From: JBEIDK01 sp040383485
Lineage (GTDB): Bacteria; Bacteroidota; Bacteroidia; UBA4408
NCBI GenBank assembly: GCA_040383485.1
Contig: JBEIDK010000012.1
Coordinates: forward strand, 1-44,978
DNA: 44,978 nt
Direction of reading: 5' to 3'
The notes under the pieces were generated by a model, which made no database searches, was not told the origin of the DNA, and saw only the letters and a program-made list of their open reading frames with translations. Shown piece after piece: positions 17,853 through 26,074 of this stretch. Position numbers and translations under genes: made by a program. How positions within the stretch are numbered: the stretch's first letter is position 1; every line of letters starts with the position of its first letter.

Positions 17853-19181
17853 CTATTTCTTTTGTGCCCTTTTTTTAGGTTTGCCATATTTAGCGCGCAT
17901 TTGGTCGGCTCTAGTCATTTTTATGTTCACCTTTTTATTCTTGTCTTTTTTCTCATGGAATGATGGACCAACATCTAATTTTTTAGCTGGCTTCACCAAA
18001 ACATTTTTCATGACTACTTTTGGCTTTTCAGCCTCGGTAAGTTCTTTTGAAACAACAACTTTTATTGGCATTTTAAATGTTTTAATTTCAATGCCCATTA
18101 AAGCTTCAATCTTTTTTATATTCTTCTTTTCTTTTTGAGAAATAAAGGTAATTGACTTGCCCTCTTTATCCGCTCTACCTGTTCTACCAATCCTATGTAT
18201 ATAATTTTCAGCAACTATTGGCACATCGAAATTTATAACGTAACCAACCTCTGAAATATCGAGGCCACGAGCAATAACATCAGTTGCAATCAACACTCTA
18301 TATTCTCCACTTTGAAATTTATTTACCGAATTAAATCTGAAATTTTGGTCCTTGTTGGAATGAATCACACCTATTTGGTCAGGGTAAATTTCCAACATTT
18401 TTTTATAAACATCATCTGCTAAACTTTTGCTGTCAACAAAAACCAATACCTTACTAAAGTCGTCTTTGTTAGATAGTAAGTGCTCTAATAAATTTATTTT
18501 AGTATTGAAATTTGGAACGTTGTAGGCTTTTTGTTTTATGTTTTGTAGAGGCGTTCCGGTTGGAGCAGCTTCTATTTTTACCGGTGCATTAAAATTATCA
18601 TTAATAAATAACTCAACATCCTCGGTGATGGTTGCCGAAAACATAAGGTTTTGGCGCTTGGCCGGCAGTAGGTCAAACACACGAATTAGTTGTGGTCTAA
18701 AACCAAGGTTCAACATTTCATCAACCTCATCAATCACTAATCTTTTTACCGACTTTAATTTTAAAATTCCTGTTAATGCTAAATCTAACAATCTACCTGG
18801 GGTTGCTACTAAAACATCTATTTTACCATTTACGGCATCTTTTTGGGGTTTCATATTTGTACCACCATACACTCCAAGAACCTCCAAATTCATGTAGGTG
18901 CTCAGTTTTTTTACTTCTTCAACCACCTGCACTACTAACTCACGAGTAGGCACCATAATTAGTATCTGAGCATATTTATCTTTCGAAAAATTCCATTGTC
19001 TGAGGCATGGCAATAAATAGGCAAAGGTTTTACCTGTACCAGTTTGTGCAATGCCTACCACATCTTTCCCCGACATCATTATCGAAAATACCTTATATTG
19101 TATCGTTGTTGGAGTCTTTATACCTAAGTCATCTAATGCACTAAGTAAAGATTTGTTAAGGTTTAAATCATTAAAAGTCAT
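17853..19181 (-). CDS. DEAD-box RNA helicase (RhlE/DbpA-like)
   Basis: ATP-dependent RNA helicase of 442 residues, likely for ribosome assembly or RNA turnover. Motifs in order: Q motif (FNDLNLNKSL...TPTTIQ), AQTGTGKT, PTRELV, TPGRLLD, DEVD (in place of DEAD), SAT, and HRIGRTGR. A short basic tail (KKDKNKKVNIK...KPKKRAQKK) should bind RNA. The frame is open to an ATG at 19247, but I take the ATG at 19181 because a TACATTTG promoter box lies between them at 19197-19204 and because the family begins at MTFNDL. hppD lies downstream with its own promoter. Confidence 0.94.
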   Translation of the reverse strand: MTFNDLNLNKSLLSALDDLGIKTPTTIQYKVFSIMMSGKDVVGIAQTGTGKTFAYLLPCLRQWNFSKDKYAQILIMVPTRELVVQVVEEVKKLSTYMNLEVLGVYGGTNMKPQKDAVNGKIDVLVATPGRLLDLALTGILKLKSVKRLVIDEVDEMLNLGFRPQLIRVFDLLPAKRQNLMFSATITEDVELFINDNFNAPVKIEAAPTGTPLQNIKQKAYNVPNFNTKINLLEHLLSNKDDFSKVLVFVDSKSLADDVYKKMLEIYPDQIGVIHSNKDQNFRFNSVNKFQSGEYRVLIATDVIARGLDISEVGYVINFDVPIVAENYIHRIGRTGRADKEGKSITFISQKEKKNIKKIEALMGIEIKTFKMPIKVVVSKELTEAEKPKVVMKNVLVKPAKKLDVGPSFHEKKDKNKKVNIKMTRADQMRAKYGKPKKRAQKK

Positions 19182-19196
19182 GAATTCGTTTTTTTG

Positions 19197-19204
19197 CAAA
19201 TGTA
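19197..19204 (-). promoter_or_regulatory. Promoter -7 box of the helicase gene
   Basis: TACATTTG (then C) on the minus strand matches TAnnTTTG. Predicted transcription start near 19190, leader about 9 bases to the ATG at 19181; this decides the translation start. Confidence 0.5.
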
Positions 19205-19301
19205 GTTTAAATAATGTACCTCTTTTTTGACAGTAGCAGTTGTTCAAATTTAACGGCTACTTAATTGAGCTATAAGTAAATTCAATCATAAGCAGTATTA
19301 A

Positions 19302-19565
19302 AAACTAAATACTTACCATGATAAAAAAGAAGTCAAATACTATCCTAATCTAGCTAAGGATTTTATAACTATAACCTCAGAAATGAACGATACCATTGAT
19401 ATAAAAATTGTAAACATATTAGGGGATGAACTTTATTCGAAAAAATACAATACATCAACATCGCTATTCATTATTTTAAATTATCTTGGTAATGATATCT
19501 AATTTATAAAAACAATAAATAGCTTTGGAAAAAACAATTACTATAAGTTTATAATTGAAAAATAA
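19302..19565 (+). pseudogene. Decayed T9SS type A sorting domain
   Basis: This gap has no gene, but one forward frame reads EVKYYPNLAKDFITI, then DIKIVNILGDELYSKKY, then an in-frame TAA at 19500-19502, then FIKTINSFGKNNYYKFIIEK and a final TAA at 19563. This is the order of a type A sorting domain: YPNP-like start, IVNILG core, G-x-YFI strand and K-F-I-I-E-K end. P-to-L in the usual PNP and the stop within the penultimate strand show decay. The upstream part of the cargo is absent: the frame is closed by a TAA just before 19302. It lies just upstream of an intact T9SS gene, perhaps an older neighbour or duplicate. Confidence 0.7.
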
Positions 19566-19641
19566 ATTTTTGCCTTTAACTGACCCTATTTATAATTGTG
19601 TACGTACTAACTTTTAATCATAACAATAAACAAATTAAACA

Positions 19642-21159
19642 ATGAAAAAAAATTACAAAAAAATGCTTAGTGTTTCATTAGGGCTTTCTATATGCCTAGG
19701 AGCATTGGCACAGTCTCAGACAATGCCAGCATTAAATAGTGCAGCCTACCAGCAAATGAAATTAGCTGGCACATTGCCAAATGTTATTCATCAATCTATG
19801 AATACATCTAAATCAATTAATAGTGCAACGTCTCAAATAGCAAGTGTAACATCAACAAACACACCTGGTAATTGTGCATGTATTGTTAATATTGATAGTG
19901 CATTTGCAGATGTTCCTTTTACTAATAGTACTCCGCCATTTTATTCAAATGATGATGGTTCATCACCACTTATTTCTTTACCATTTACATTTTGTTACTA
20001 TGGCGATACTGTAAATAGTGTATATATTAATAATAATGGTAATATATCTTTTAACTCACCGTACTCAACATTTACTGCAGCAGGCTTTCCTAGTACTTTG
20101 TATAATATGATTGCTCCATTTTGGGCCGATGTTGATACCCGAGGGGGTTCTGGAAGCCAACCATATTTTGATTCCTTAACAGGGCAATGGGTAACACCTC
20201 CAAATTCAAATGGCCCTCATGGTCGTGTACGTTACAAAATAACACCAACTGCACTAATTGTTAAATGGGATAGTGTTGGCTATTTTAGTCAGCAAGGTGA
20301 TAAAAGAAATAACTTTCAACTAATAATCACTGATGGTAATGATGCTTTGGTACCGGGCGGCAATAATGTAGCATTCTGTTATGGAGATATGCAATGGACA
20401 ACTGGTTCTGCCTCTCAAGGAACATTAGGCTTTGGAGGTTTTGCTTCTACAACTGGTATTAACAAAGGTGATGGAGTTAATTATTTTCAAGTTACAAGAA
20501 ATGACCAACCAGGAGCAGCATATGATGGTCCTTATGGTGCAAACGACGGAATTGATTATTTAGATTATAAAGCATACTACTTTACTACTTGCGCTTCAAC
20601 TAATATTCCTCCTATATCTTTAACTGATATTTGCGACTCGTTAACTATGGACATGGGCGATGATTCTACTGTAGTACAATATGTATTTATAGGCCCTGAG
20701 CCAGGACAAATAGTAAATCTTTCGATGGCTCCAAATCCAGATGTAACAGTACTATCGAATGTATCAGGAGTTGTAGCAACTATTACAGTTCAAGTTAATA
20801 ATACTGGAAATAGAAGTAACAACAATTCAAATATTGTTATTACTGCAACTGATAATGCAGGTTCTACAACTACACAATCTACTGCAGTAATTCAACCAAC
20901 TTTTACTAGAGTTAAAGAAGCTAAGGCTGATGTATTTTCAATTACACCAAATCCTTCAAAAGGGTTATTTAATATTCATACGAATACAAAAAACACTTCA
21001 GTAAGAATTATAAATTTAATTGGAGAGGTAATCTTGAATGATAATACTCAAAGCGATTCTAACTTAAATGTTGACTTAACAAACCAACCAAACGGAATAT
21101 ATTTTATTCAATTAAATAATGGAAAAGAAACCATTACAATGAAAATTGTGAAAGAATAA
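19642..21159 (+). CDS. Secreted nidogen-like (NIDO) domain protein with T9SS sorting domain
   Basis: A 505-residue secreted protein: signal peptide (about 1-23, ending ALAQ), an NIDO-like domain (about 100-310) with the typical strands VYINNNGNISFN, MIAPFWADVDTRG, AFCYGDMQWTTG and GFGGFASTTGINKGDG, a beta-sandwich region (about 320-425), and a type A sorting domain (FSITPNPSKG to MKIVKE, about 432-505). NIDO domains occur in matrix and adhesion proteins, so a surface-adhesion role is likely; no enzyme motif is seen. A strong terminator follows at 21183-21213. A decayed sorting domain lies directly upstream. Confidence 0.88.
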   Translation: MKKNYKKMLSVSLGLSICLGALAQSQTMPALNSAAYQQMKLAGTLPNVIHQSMNTSKSINSATSQIASVTSTNTPGNCACIVNIDSAFADVPFTNSTPPFYSNDDGSSPLISLPFTFCYYGDTVNSVYINNNGNISFNSPYSTFTAAGFPSTLYNMIAPFWADVDTRGGSGSQPYFDSLTGQWVTPPNSNGPHGRVRYKITPTALIVKWDSVGYFSQQGDKRNNFQLIITDGNDALVPGGNNVAFCYGDMQWTTGSASQGTLGFGGFASTTGINKGDGVNYFQVTRNDQPGAAYDGPYGANDGIDYLDYKAYYFTTCASTNIPPISLTDICDSLTMDMGDDSTVVQYVFIGPEPGQIVNLSMAPNPDVTVLSNVSGVVATITVQVNNTGNRSNNNSNIVITATDNAGSTTTQSTAVIQPTFTRVKEAKADVFSITPNPSKGLFNIHTNTKNTSVRIINLIGEVILNDNTQSDSNLNVDLTNQPNGIYFIQLNNGKETITMKIVKE

Positions 21160-21182
21160 TAGATTTTATTGTTTACCAAAAA

Positions 21183-21213
21183 ACGCCAAGCAAATTTTTG
21201 TTTGGCGTTTTTT
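21183..21213. terminator. Bidirectional intrinsic terminator
   Basis: Arms 21183-21193 and 21198-21208 pair over 11 bases with a four-base loop; A-run before and T-run after allow use in both directions. It sits between the convergent NIDO gene (+) and the MerR gene (-). Confidence 0.9.
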
Positions 21214-21240
21214 ATTATTGTTAACTGAAATACTCAAAGA

Positions 21241-21603
21241 TTAACAAGTTTCTTCCAGAACATCTTTTTTAAATTGAAGCAGTAATTTTTTCATTTCTTT
21301 CAATTGCTTTATTCTATCTTCAATTGATAGTAATTTTTCGTCCAAAACAGAAAGTTTTTTTGATAATGAAATCTTGTTGTTATACCATGCGTCCATGAGT
21401 TGTGAAATTTCTTGAATCGTAAAACCAACCGATTTGGCGTCACGAATTAATTCTAATTTCTCAACACTTTCATCGTCATAATGAAAATAGTTATTTGACT
21501 TTACTGCTTCGTTTCGTTTGCCTTTTATCAATCCACTTTTTTCATAAAAACGGATGGTATGAATTGTAATGCCGGTTATTTTTGATAATTCATTTATTAA
21601 CAT
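21241..21603 (-). CDS. MerR-family transcriptional regulator
   Basis: A 120-residue regulator. The winged-helix DNA-binding part has the classic start LINELSKITGITIHTIRFYEKSGLI, then NYFHYDDESVEKLELIRDAKSVGFTIQEI, followed by a dimerisation coiled coil (about 75-110, LDEKLLSIEDRIKQLKEMKKLL). The tail is short and has one Cys (C120, the last residue), so a metal-binding site of the MerR/CueR type is not evident. It is divergent from an SDR gene with a 110-base gap holding an imperfect dyad at 21634-21661. Control of the facing SDR operon is inferred. Confidence 0.9.
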   Translation of the reverse strand: MLINELSKITGITIHTIRFYEKSGLIKGKRNEAVKSNNYFHYDDESVEKLELIRDAKSVGFTIQEISQLMDAWYNNKISLSKKLSVLDEKLLSIEDRIKQLKEMKKLLLQFKKDVLEETC

Positions 21604-21607
21604 AATG

Positions 21608-21619
21608 CAAATATATTTG
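21608..21619. promoter_or_regulatory. Palindrome CAAATATATTTG giving a -7 box on both strands
   Basis: A perfect 12-base palindrome places TATATTTG on both strands (TAnnTTTG). On the minus strand it would start transcription next to the MerR ATG, making that message nearly leaderless; on the plus strand it would start about 88 bases before the SDR gene. Confidence 0.35.
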
Positions 21620-21633
21620 TTGAAAAATAAATT

Positions 21634-21661
21634 ACAAGTATAGACTATGCTCTAATGTTGT
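21634..21661. promoter_or_regulatory. Candidate MerR operator dyad
   Basis: Imperfect dyad ACAAnnnTAG-N8-CTAnnnTTGT, seven of ten positions symmetric, in the divergent merR-SDR gap. It has the size expected for a MerR dimer site. A good promoter pair flanking it at MerR-type spacing is not evident. Confidence 0.35.
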
Positions 21662-21713
21662 GAGTTAAATTTTCTTATTCTAGTATTGCAAAAAAATTAA
21701 ATACACTAAATAA

Positions 21714-22493
21714 ATGGCAACAGCTTTAATAACAGGTGCATCAAACGGAATAGGATTAGAACTAGCAAAAGTTCATGCCTCAAAAGGAGACAATTTAGTT
21801 TTGGTAGCAAGAAGTAAAACTAAACTAGATGAATTAAAATCGGAGCTTGAAAGTAAGGATAAAATAAAAGTACATACCATTGTCATAGACCTTTCGGCAT
21901 CAAACGCTGCACAACAAGTATATGAAGAAACAACCAAACAAAAAATTCAAATTGATTATCTAATCAATAATGCAGGATTTGGAGATTTTGGAATGTTTGT
22001 AGAAACTGATTCGAAAAAAGAATTGCAAATGATTAATTTGAACATTACTACATTAACGCAATTGACCAAATTATATATAAAAGAAATGGTAAAAAGAGGT
22101 AGTGGTAAAGTGATGAATGTTGCTTCAACTGCGGCATTCCAATCGGGGCCTACCATGGCAGTTTACTATGCCACGAAAGCATACGTTTTAAGTTTTTCAG
22201 AAGCAATAGACAATGAGGTTAGAGATTATGGTGTAACAGTAACTGCCCTATGTCCTGGAGCTACTGAAAGTGGATTTCAGACAGCTGCAGCAATGGAAGA
22301 AAGTGCATTGGTGAAAGGGAAAAAACTACCAACCTCAAAAGAGGTTGCAGAATATGGCTATACTGCTATGATGAAAGGAAAAACAGTTGCTATTCATGGA
22401 TTAATGAATTGGATAATGGCCAATTCAGTAAGGTTTACTCCTCGTGCATTGGTAGTGAGAATTACACGTAAATTGCAAGATAAATCTCATTAA
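21714..22493 (+). CDS. Short-chain dehydrogenase/reductase (SDR)
   Basis: A 259-residue NAD(P)-dependent oxidoreductase. The cofactor site is TGASNGIG (7-14) with NNAG (85-88); catalytic residues are S138 (NVASTAAF), Y151 and K155 (YYATK). The arginine after the second strand (VARSK) favours NADPH. It resembles DltE/YqjQ-type classical SDRs acting on unknown carbonyl substrates. It is followed after one base by a membrane-protein gene and then another with overlapping stop and start, so the three are one operon facing the MerR gene. Substrate unknown. Confidence 0.92.
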   Translation: MATALITGASNGIGLELAKVHASKGDNLVLVARSKTKLDELKSELESKDKIKVHTIVIDLSASNAAQQVYEETTKQKIQIDYLINNAGFGDFGMFVETDSKKELQMINLNITTLTQLTKLYIKEMVKRGSGKVMNVASTAAFQSGPTMAVYYATKAYVLSFSEAIDNEVRDYGVTVTALCPGATESGFQTAAAMEESALVKGKKLPTSKEVAEYGYTAMMKGKTVAIHGLMNWIMANSVRFTPRALVVRITRKLQDKSH

Positions 22494-22494
22494 A

Positions 22495-22851
22495 ATGGAT
22501 AAGACATCTTTCTCGATAAGGATCTATAGTTTCTATTTATTTTTTATGGGCGCAGCTTTAGTAATAATTCCAAATGTTTTATTGACGCTTTTTGGATTTG
22601 CTGAAACAAAAGAAATCTGGATAAGAATGTTAGGACTTTTCACTTTTACAACCGGCATTTATTATTTTCAATCTTCTGCAAACAATCAAATTGCATTCTA
22701 TAAAGCAACTGTTATTGGTAGATTTTTTTTCTTTATGATGTCAGTTGTTTTTGTAATCATTTTTAAACAATCACCGATGCTTGCAGTTATTGGTAGTATG
22801 GATTTAATTGGAGCTTTATGGACTTACTCTACATTAAAAAATAGTAAATAA
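22495..22851 (+). CDS. Small membrane protein (four helices), MerR-SDR cassette
   Basis: A 118-residue hydrophobic protein with four predicted membrane helices (about 11-32, 43-60, 73-94 and 97-112). It begins one base after the SDR stop and its TAA shares a base with the next ATG (TAATG), so it is translationally coupled to both. I do not recognise the family with certainty; it recalls small uncharacterised DUF4345/DoxX-size proteins. No catalytic motif is visible. Confidence 0.8.
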   Translation: MDKTSFSIRIYSFYLFFMGAALVIIPNVLLTLFGFAETKEIWIRMLGLFTFTTGIYYFQSSANNQIAFYKATVIGRFFFFMMSVVFVIIFKQSPMLAVIGSMDLIGALWTYSTLKNSK

Positions 22852-23342
22852 TGAATCAAATAGAAAAATATTTTAACGCTGAAAAATACGAAAGTATATT
22901 GTTTGTTTTGGTTGGCATAACTGCCATTAGCTTTGCTCTACACTTTTTAATTAAAATAAAACAACCATTCTTTAATGGAGTTTCATATCCATTAATCAGT
23001 GTGGCACTAGTACAAATTATTGTCGGAAGTTCAGTTTATTTTCGCAGTCCAAAAGATATTACAAGAGTTAACCAAATTATACAAATTGAAAAACGTAAAA
23101 TTGCTACAGATGAAATTCCACGTATGGAGGTGGTGATGAAAAACTTTTTAATTTACCGCTGGGTTGAAATTGCTTTATTGCTAGTAGGGGTTTGTATGTA
23201 TCTTTTCATTGATTCGTCGACGTTTCTAAAAGGTGTTGGATTAGGACTTATGATTCAGGCAAGTTTTATGTTACTGCTTGACTATTTTGCGGAAAGCAGA
23301 GGAAAAATTTATTTGCAATTTTTAAAAAGCATAATGCTTTAA
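22851..23342 (+). CDS. Membrane protein of unknown function, MerR-SDR cassette
   Basis: A 163-residue protein with four predicted membrane helices (about 15-35, 43-64, 104-122, 126-147) and a charged cytoplasmic or periplasmic loop between the second and third (RSPKDITRVNQIIQIEKRKI). The final part LGLMIQASFMLLLDYFAESRG looks conserved in type. I do not recognise a named family. It is the last gene of the operon: start codon overlaps the previous stop, end is 6 bases from a convergent gene. A shared role with the SDR and the preceding membrane protein is likely from packing only. Confidence 0.8.
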   Translation: MNQIEKYFNAEKYESILFVLVGITAISFALHFLIKIKQPFFNGVSYPLISVALVQIIVGSSVYFRSPKDITRVNQIIQIEKRKIATDEIPRMEVVMKNFLIYRWVEIALLLVGVCMYLFIDSSTFLKGVGLGLMIQASFMLLLDYFAESRGKIYLQFLKSIML

Positions 23343-23347
23343 AAGTT

Positions 23348-24688
23348 TTATTTCTGTGGTAAAAGCCAATTAATTTTTTCTCCTAGCTTGTATTCTTGTG
23401 CAGCAAGATTCAAATTAGTATCCACAATAAATTGAGGTGGGTTGCCATTAAACGACTCCTGAATACGTGCAAAAACTTTTGGATTTTCGAAGTTTCTATT
23501 TAATCCTTCTTGCTCTAGATATTTAGCAAAGGGTAATATCATTCTGGGGTCTCTGCTCATTGCCATAATCTGCATAGGGTTTATCATTGTATTGGCTTTT
23601 ACAGGGTACTTCTTGTGTGATTTTGAATCTTCAATAAAGAAACTAAACTCTTTATAAGCTCTTGTCTGACTTTTCATCCGCCATGAAAAAAAACTATATT
23701 CTCCAGTCCATTCCAAATCATTAGGAGATAATAAGAAACGTAATGGGAAAAGAAGTTGAAAAACAACATGCAAAGACAATCCAAGAACTAATAAGTATCT
23801 TTTCGATACTTTTATTTCTTCCTTGCTCATCTCACTTACCTGATTTTTTTGCTTTTTCTTTTTATCAACATAAACAACTGCATTCTTCAAAAATGAAAAA
23901 TCAGCAGGATTAAAGAACAAAATACTACTAAAAATCATTGCCATTGGGAACACCCCAATATCGTCAAAAAAATAATTATTAGTAATATTAAAAATGAGTA
24001 CACTAATAAATGCAAATATTCTAGTAGGCTTATATAACAAGAGAAATCCAATGGTAATATCGAACAACATACCGCCATAACTAAAAAAATAAAGTAGTAA
24101 ATCAGAGTTTATTTTTTTTGCTGATAACATAGCTTTTACCGGCGCCTTGCTAAGAAGCCAATCAGAATTTAATTTAGTTAATCCTCCATAAAAATAAACA
24201 ACAACTATCTGAAATCTAAACAGCCACAACTGCCATATTTCAATTTCGTTATTTGATTTCTCTTTTGAAAAAAAAGATTTTAAGGAATAGCCTTTATCTG
24301 CATTAGTGAACATTAGTAATAAAGCAACCATTCCGAACATATAAATATGGTTGTTATAAATCCCTTTATCTAATAGCAGAAAGTAAAATGTACCAAGTCC
24401 AAGAAAACAGCAAGCATATTTAAATAAAATACCTAGTGCAATAAAGATTGCTGAAATTAAAAGCAACAACAAAATAGCATTCATTGTGCTTTGAGACATA
24501 GGCTTTATAAACTCAAGTCCATAATAAGGAAATAAGACCTTAGGTGCTAAAAATCCATCAGAAATTAATCTAGATTTTATATAATATATTTTATCGTAGG
24601 CCATTATTAGACCAAATACGATTCTGAAAACAAATAAAAAACGGCCATCCGTTTTTTGTGTAAGTAAATCTGTTATTTTGGTAAGCAA
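23348..24688 (-). CDS. HTTM/vitamin K-dependent gamma-carboxylase-like membrane protein
   Basis: A 446-residue protein whose first about 310 residues hold several membrane helices of the HTTM domain, shared with vitamin K-dependent gamma-glutamyl carboxylase. Recognisable stretches are RFLFVFRIVFGLIMAYDKIYY, LLDKGIYNNHIYM and QIVVVYFYGGLTKLNSDWL. The C-terminal about 130 residues are soluble (GEYSFFSWRMKSQTRAYKEF...). Bacterial members mostly have no known substrate. The start is TTG at 24688, since the next upstream in-frame codons include a stop at 24692. It follows fabD by 29 bases on the same strand and may be the last gene of that operon. Confidence 0.85.
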   Translation of the reverse strand: MLTKITDLLTQKTDGRFLFVFRIVFGLIMAYDKIYYIKSRLISDGFLAPKVLFPYYGLEFIKPMSQSTMNAILLLLLISAIFIALGILFKYACCFLGLGTFYFLLLDKGIYNNHIYMFGMVALLLMFTNADKGYSLKSFFSKEKSNNEIEIWQLWLFRFQIVVVYFYGGLTKLNSDWLLSKAPVKAMLSAKKINSDLLLYFFSYGGMLFDITIGFLLLYKPTRIFAFISVLIFNITNNYFFDDIGVFPMAMIFSSILFFNPADFSFLKNAVVYVDKKKKQKNQVSEMSKEEIKVSKRYLLVLGLSLHVVFQLLFPLRFLLSPNDLEWTGEYSFFSWRMKSQTRAYKEFSFFIEDSKSHKKYPVKANTMINPMQIMAMSRDPRMILPFAKYLEQEGLNRNFENPKVFARIQESFNGNPPQFIVDTNLNLAAQEYKLGEKINWLLPQK

Positions 24689-24717
24689 TTTTTATGATTT
24701 ATTTTTATAGTATCACC

Positions 24718-25596
24718 TTAAACACTAATGGCCTCAATATCTTTATTAACTTTTTTAACAAGGCCTTGTAGCACTTTACCTGGCCCAACTTCATAGAAAT
24801 TAGTTGCACCATCGGCCAACATTTTTTCTACTGTTTGAGTCCACTTTACGGGAGCAGTTAATTGCAATACTAAGTTCTTTTTTATTTCGGCTGCGCTGTT
24901 TACCGCACTTGCAGTAACGTTTTGATATACAGGGCAAATAGGTTCGCTAAATCTTGTTGCTTCAATAGCAGCTTCTAATTCTTTTTGAGCAGGCAACATT
25001 AATGGAGAGTGAAATGCACCACCAACAGGTAGCACCAATGCTCGTTTTGCACCAGCAGCTTTCATTTTTTCGCAAGCTATGTTCACGCCTTCAATACTAC
25101 CAGAAATTACTAATTGACCTGGACAATTATAGTTTGCCGCTACAACAACTTCGTTAGTAATAGATGCACAAATTTCTTCAACAATTTTATCATCCAAACC
25201 TAAAATAGCTGCCATTGTAGATGGTTCTGATTCACAGGCCTTTTGCATTGCTAGAGCACGTTTGCTAACTAACAAAAGTGCATCTTCAAAACTTAAGGTT
25301 TTGTTAGCCACTAATGCGGAAAACTCACCTAACGAATGACCTGCAACCATATCTGGTTGAAATGTATCACCTATTGTTGCTGCTAGAATTACAGAGTGCA
25401 AAAAAATGGCAGGTTGTGTAACCTTGGTTTGTTTTAAACCATCATCAGTTCCTGCAAACATTTCGTCAGTAATTCTAAAACCTAAAATGTCGTTTGCCTT
25501 TTCGAACATCTGTTTTGCTAAAGCGTTGTTGTCGTATAAGTCTTTGCCCATACCAACAAATTGGGAACCTTGCCCTGGAAAAATGTATGCTTTCAT
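24718..25596 (-). CDS. fabD: Malonyl-CoA:ACP transacylase
   Basis: Moves malonyl groups from CoA to acyl carrier protein at the start of fatty-acid synthesis in the cytosol. The 292-residue protein begins KAYIFPGQGSQFVGMGKDLY and has the nucleophile S88 in GHSLGE and the catalytic H196 in GGAFHSPLM. The malonate-binding Arg is the usual position in LVSKRALAM. Length and motifs are normal. It lies 13 bases after a TonB-C-domain gene and downstream of lpxC-fabZ, so fatty-acid and lipid A genes share a strand here. No other fab genes are in the window. Confidence 0.96.
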   Translation of the reverse strand: MKAYIFPGQGSQFVGMGKDLYDNNALAKQMFEKANDILGFRITDEMFAGTDDGLKQTKVTQPAIFLHSVILAATIGDTFQPDMVAGHSLGEFSALVANKTLSFEDALLLVSKRALAMQKACESEPSTMAAILGLDDKIVEEICASITNEVVVAANYNCPGQLVISGSIEGVNIACEKMKAAGAKRALVLPVGGAFHSPLMLPAQKELEAAIEATRFSEPICPVYQNVTASAVNSAAEIKKNLVLQLTAPVKWTQTVEKMLADGATNFYEVGPGKVLQGLVKKVNKDIEAISV

Positions 25597-25609
25597 GTGT
25601 TTCTTATTT

Positions 25610-26053
25610 CTACTTATTTATTAATTCAAACTTCACTGGATAAATAAATTCAACGTTTGCGGGCTTACTATTATGGTATCCAATAGTCCAATTTGGCATA
25701 CTTTTAATTACTCGAAGAGCCTCATCATTAAGCCCTGAACCATCTTCTACTCCTCTTATAACTATTGCATTTTTCAATTGTCCGCTTCTATTTATTATAA
25801 ACTTAACATAAACTGTCCCAGCAATTCCAGATTTTTTTTCAGCAATTGGATATATGACATTTTTTTTCATGAAATTAGCCATTGCTTCCAAACCTCCAGG
25901 AAACTGAGGCATTTGATCAACCTCTTCATAAACTATAGATGTGTCTTGTATTGTTTGCGCTGAATCATTTTTAGCTTCCAGTTTCTGCGAATACAAATTC
26001 GTGCAAACACAAATAACATTCAAAAGGATGATGGTAATAATGCGATTTTTCAT
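25610..26053 (-). CDS. Exported TonB C-terminal-domain protein
   Basis: A 147-residue protein with a signal peptide (MKNRIITIILLNVICVC..., cleavage near LYSQ) and a TonB-C-like domain (about 50-146: EVDQMPQFPGGLEAMANFM, GTVYVKFIINRSGQLKNAIVIRGV, SGLNDEALRVIKSMPNW). In place of a membrane anchor and proline-rich rod there is only a short linker, so it is not a classical energy transducer. It may be a free periplasmic TonB-like domain that binds an outer-membrane receptor or polymer. It precedes fabD by 13 bases; the REP-like hairpin lies upstream. Confidence 0.83.
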   Translation of the reverse strand: MKNRIITIILLNVICVCTNLYSQKLEAKNDSAQTIQDTSIVYEEVDQMPQFPGGLEAMANFMKKNVIYPIAEKKSGIAGTVYVKFIINRSGQLKNAIVIRGVEDGSGLNDEALRVIKSMPNWTIGYHNSKPANVEFIYPVKFELINK

Positions 26054-26074
26054 TTGTCTTTACTTCTTTTTGTT

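Noticed and set aside
17542..18138. 198-codon forward frame opposite hppD and the helicase gene
   Set aside because: It lies antisense across two well-supported genes and their promoter, has low-complexity Phe/Leu-rich composition and no recognisable domain.
19182..19247. 22-residue N-terminal extension of the helicase
   Set aside because: It spans the promoter box at 19197 and precedes the conserved family start MTFNDL.
21241..21603. Mercury or copper sensor of the MerR type
   Set aside because: The protein lacks the paired cysteines that bind metal, and no metal-transport genes are nearby.
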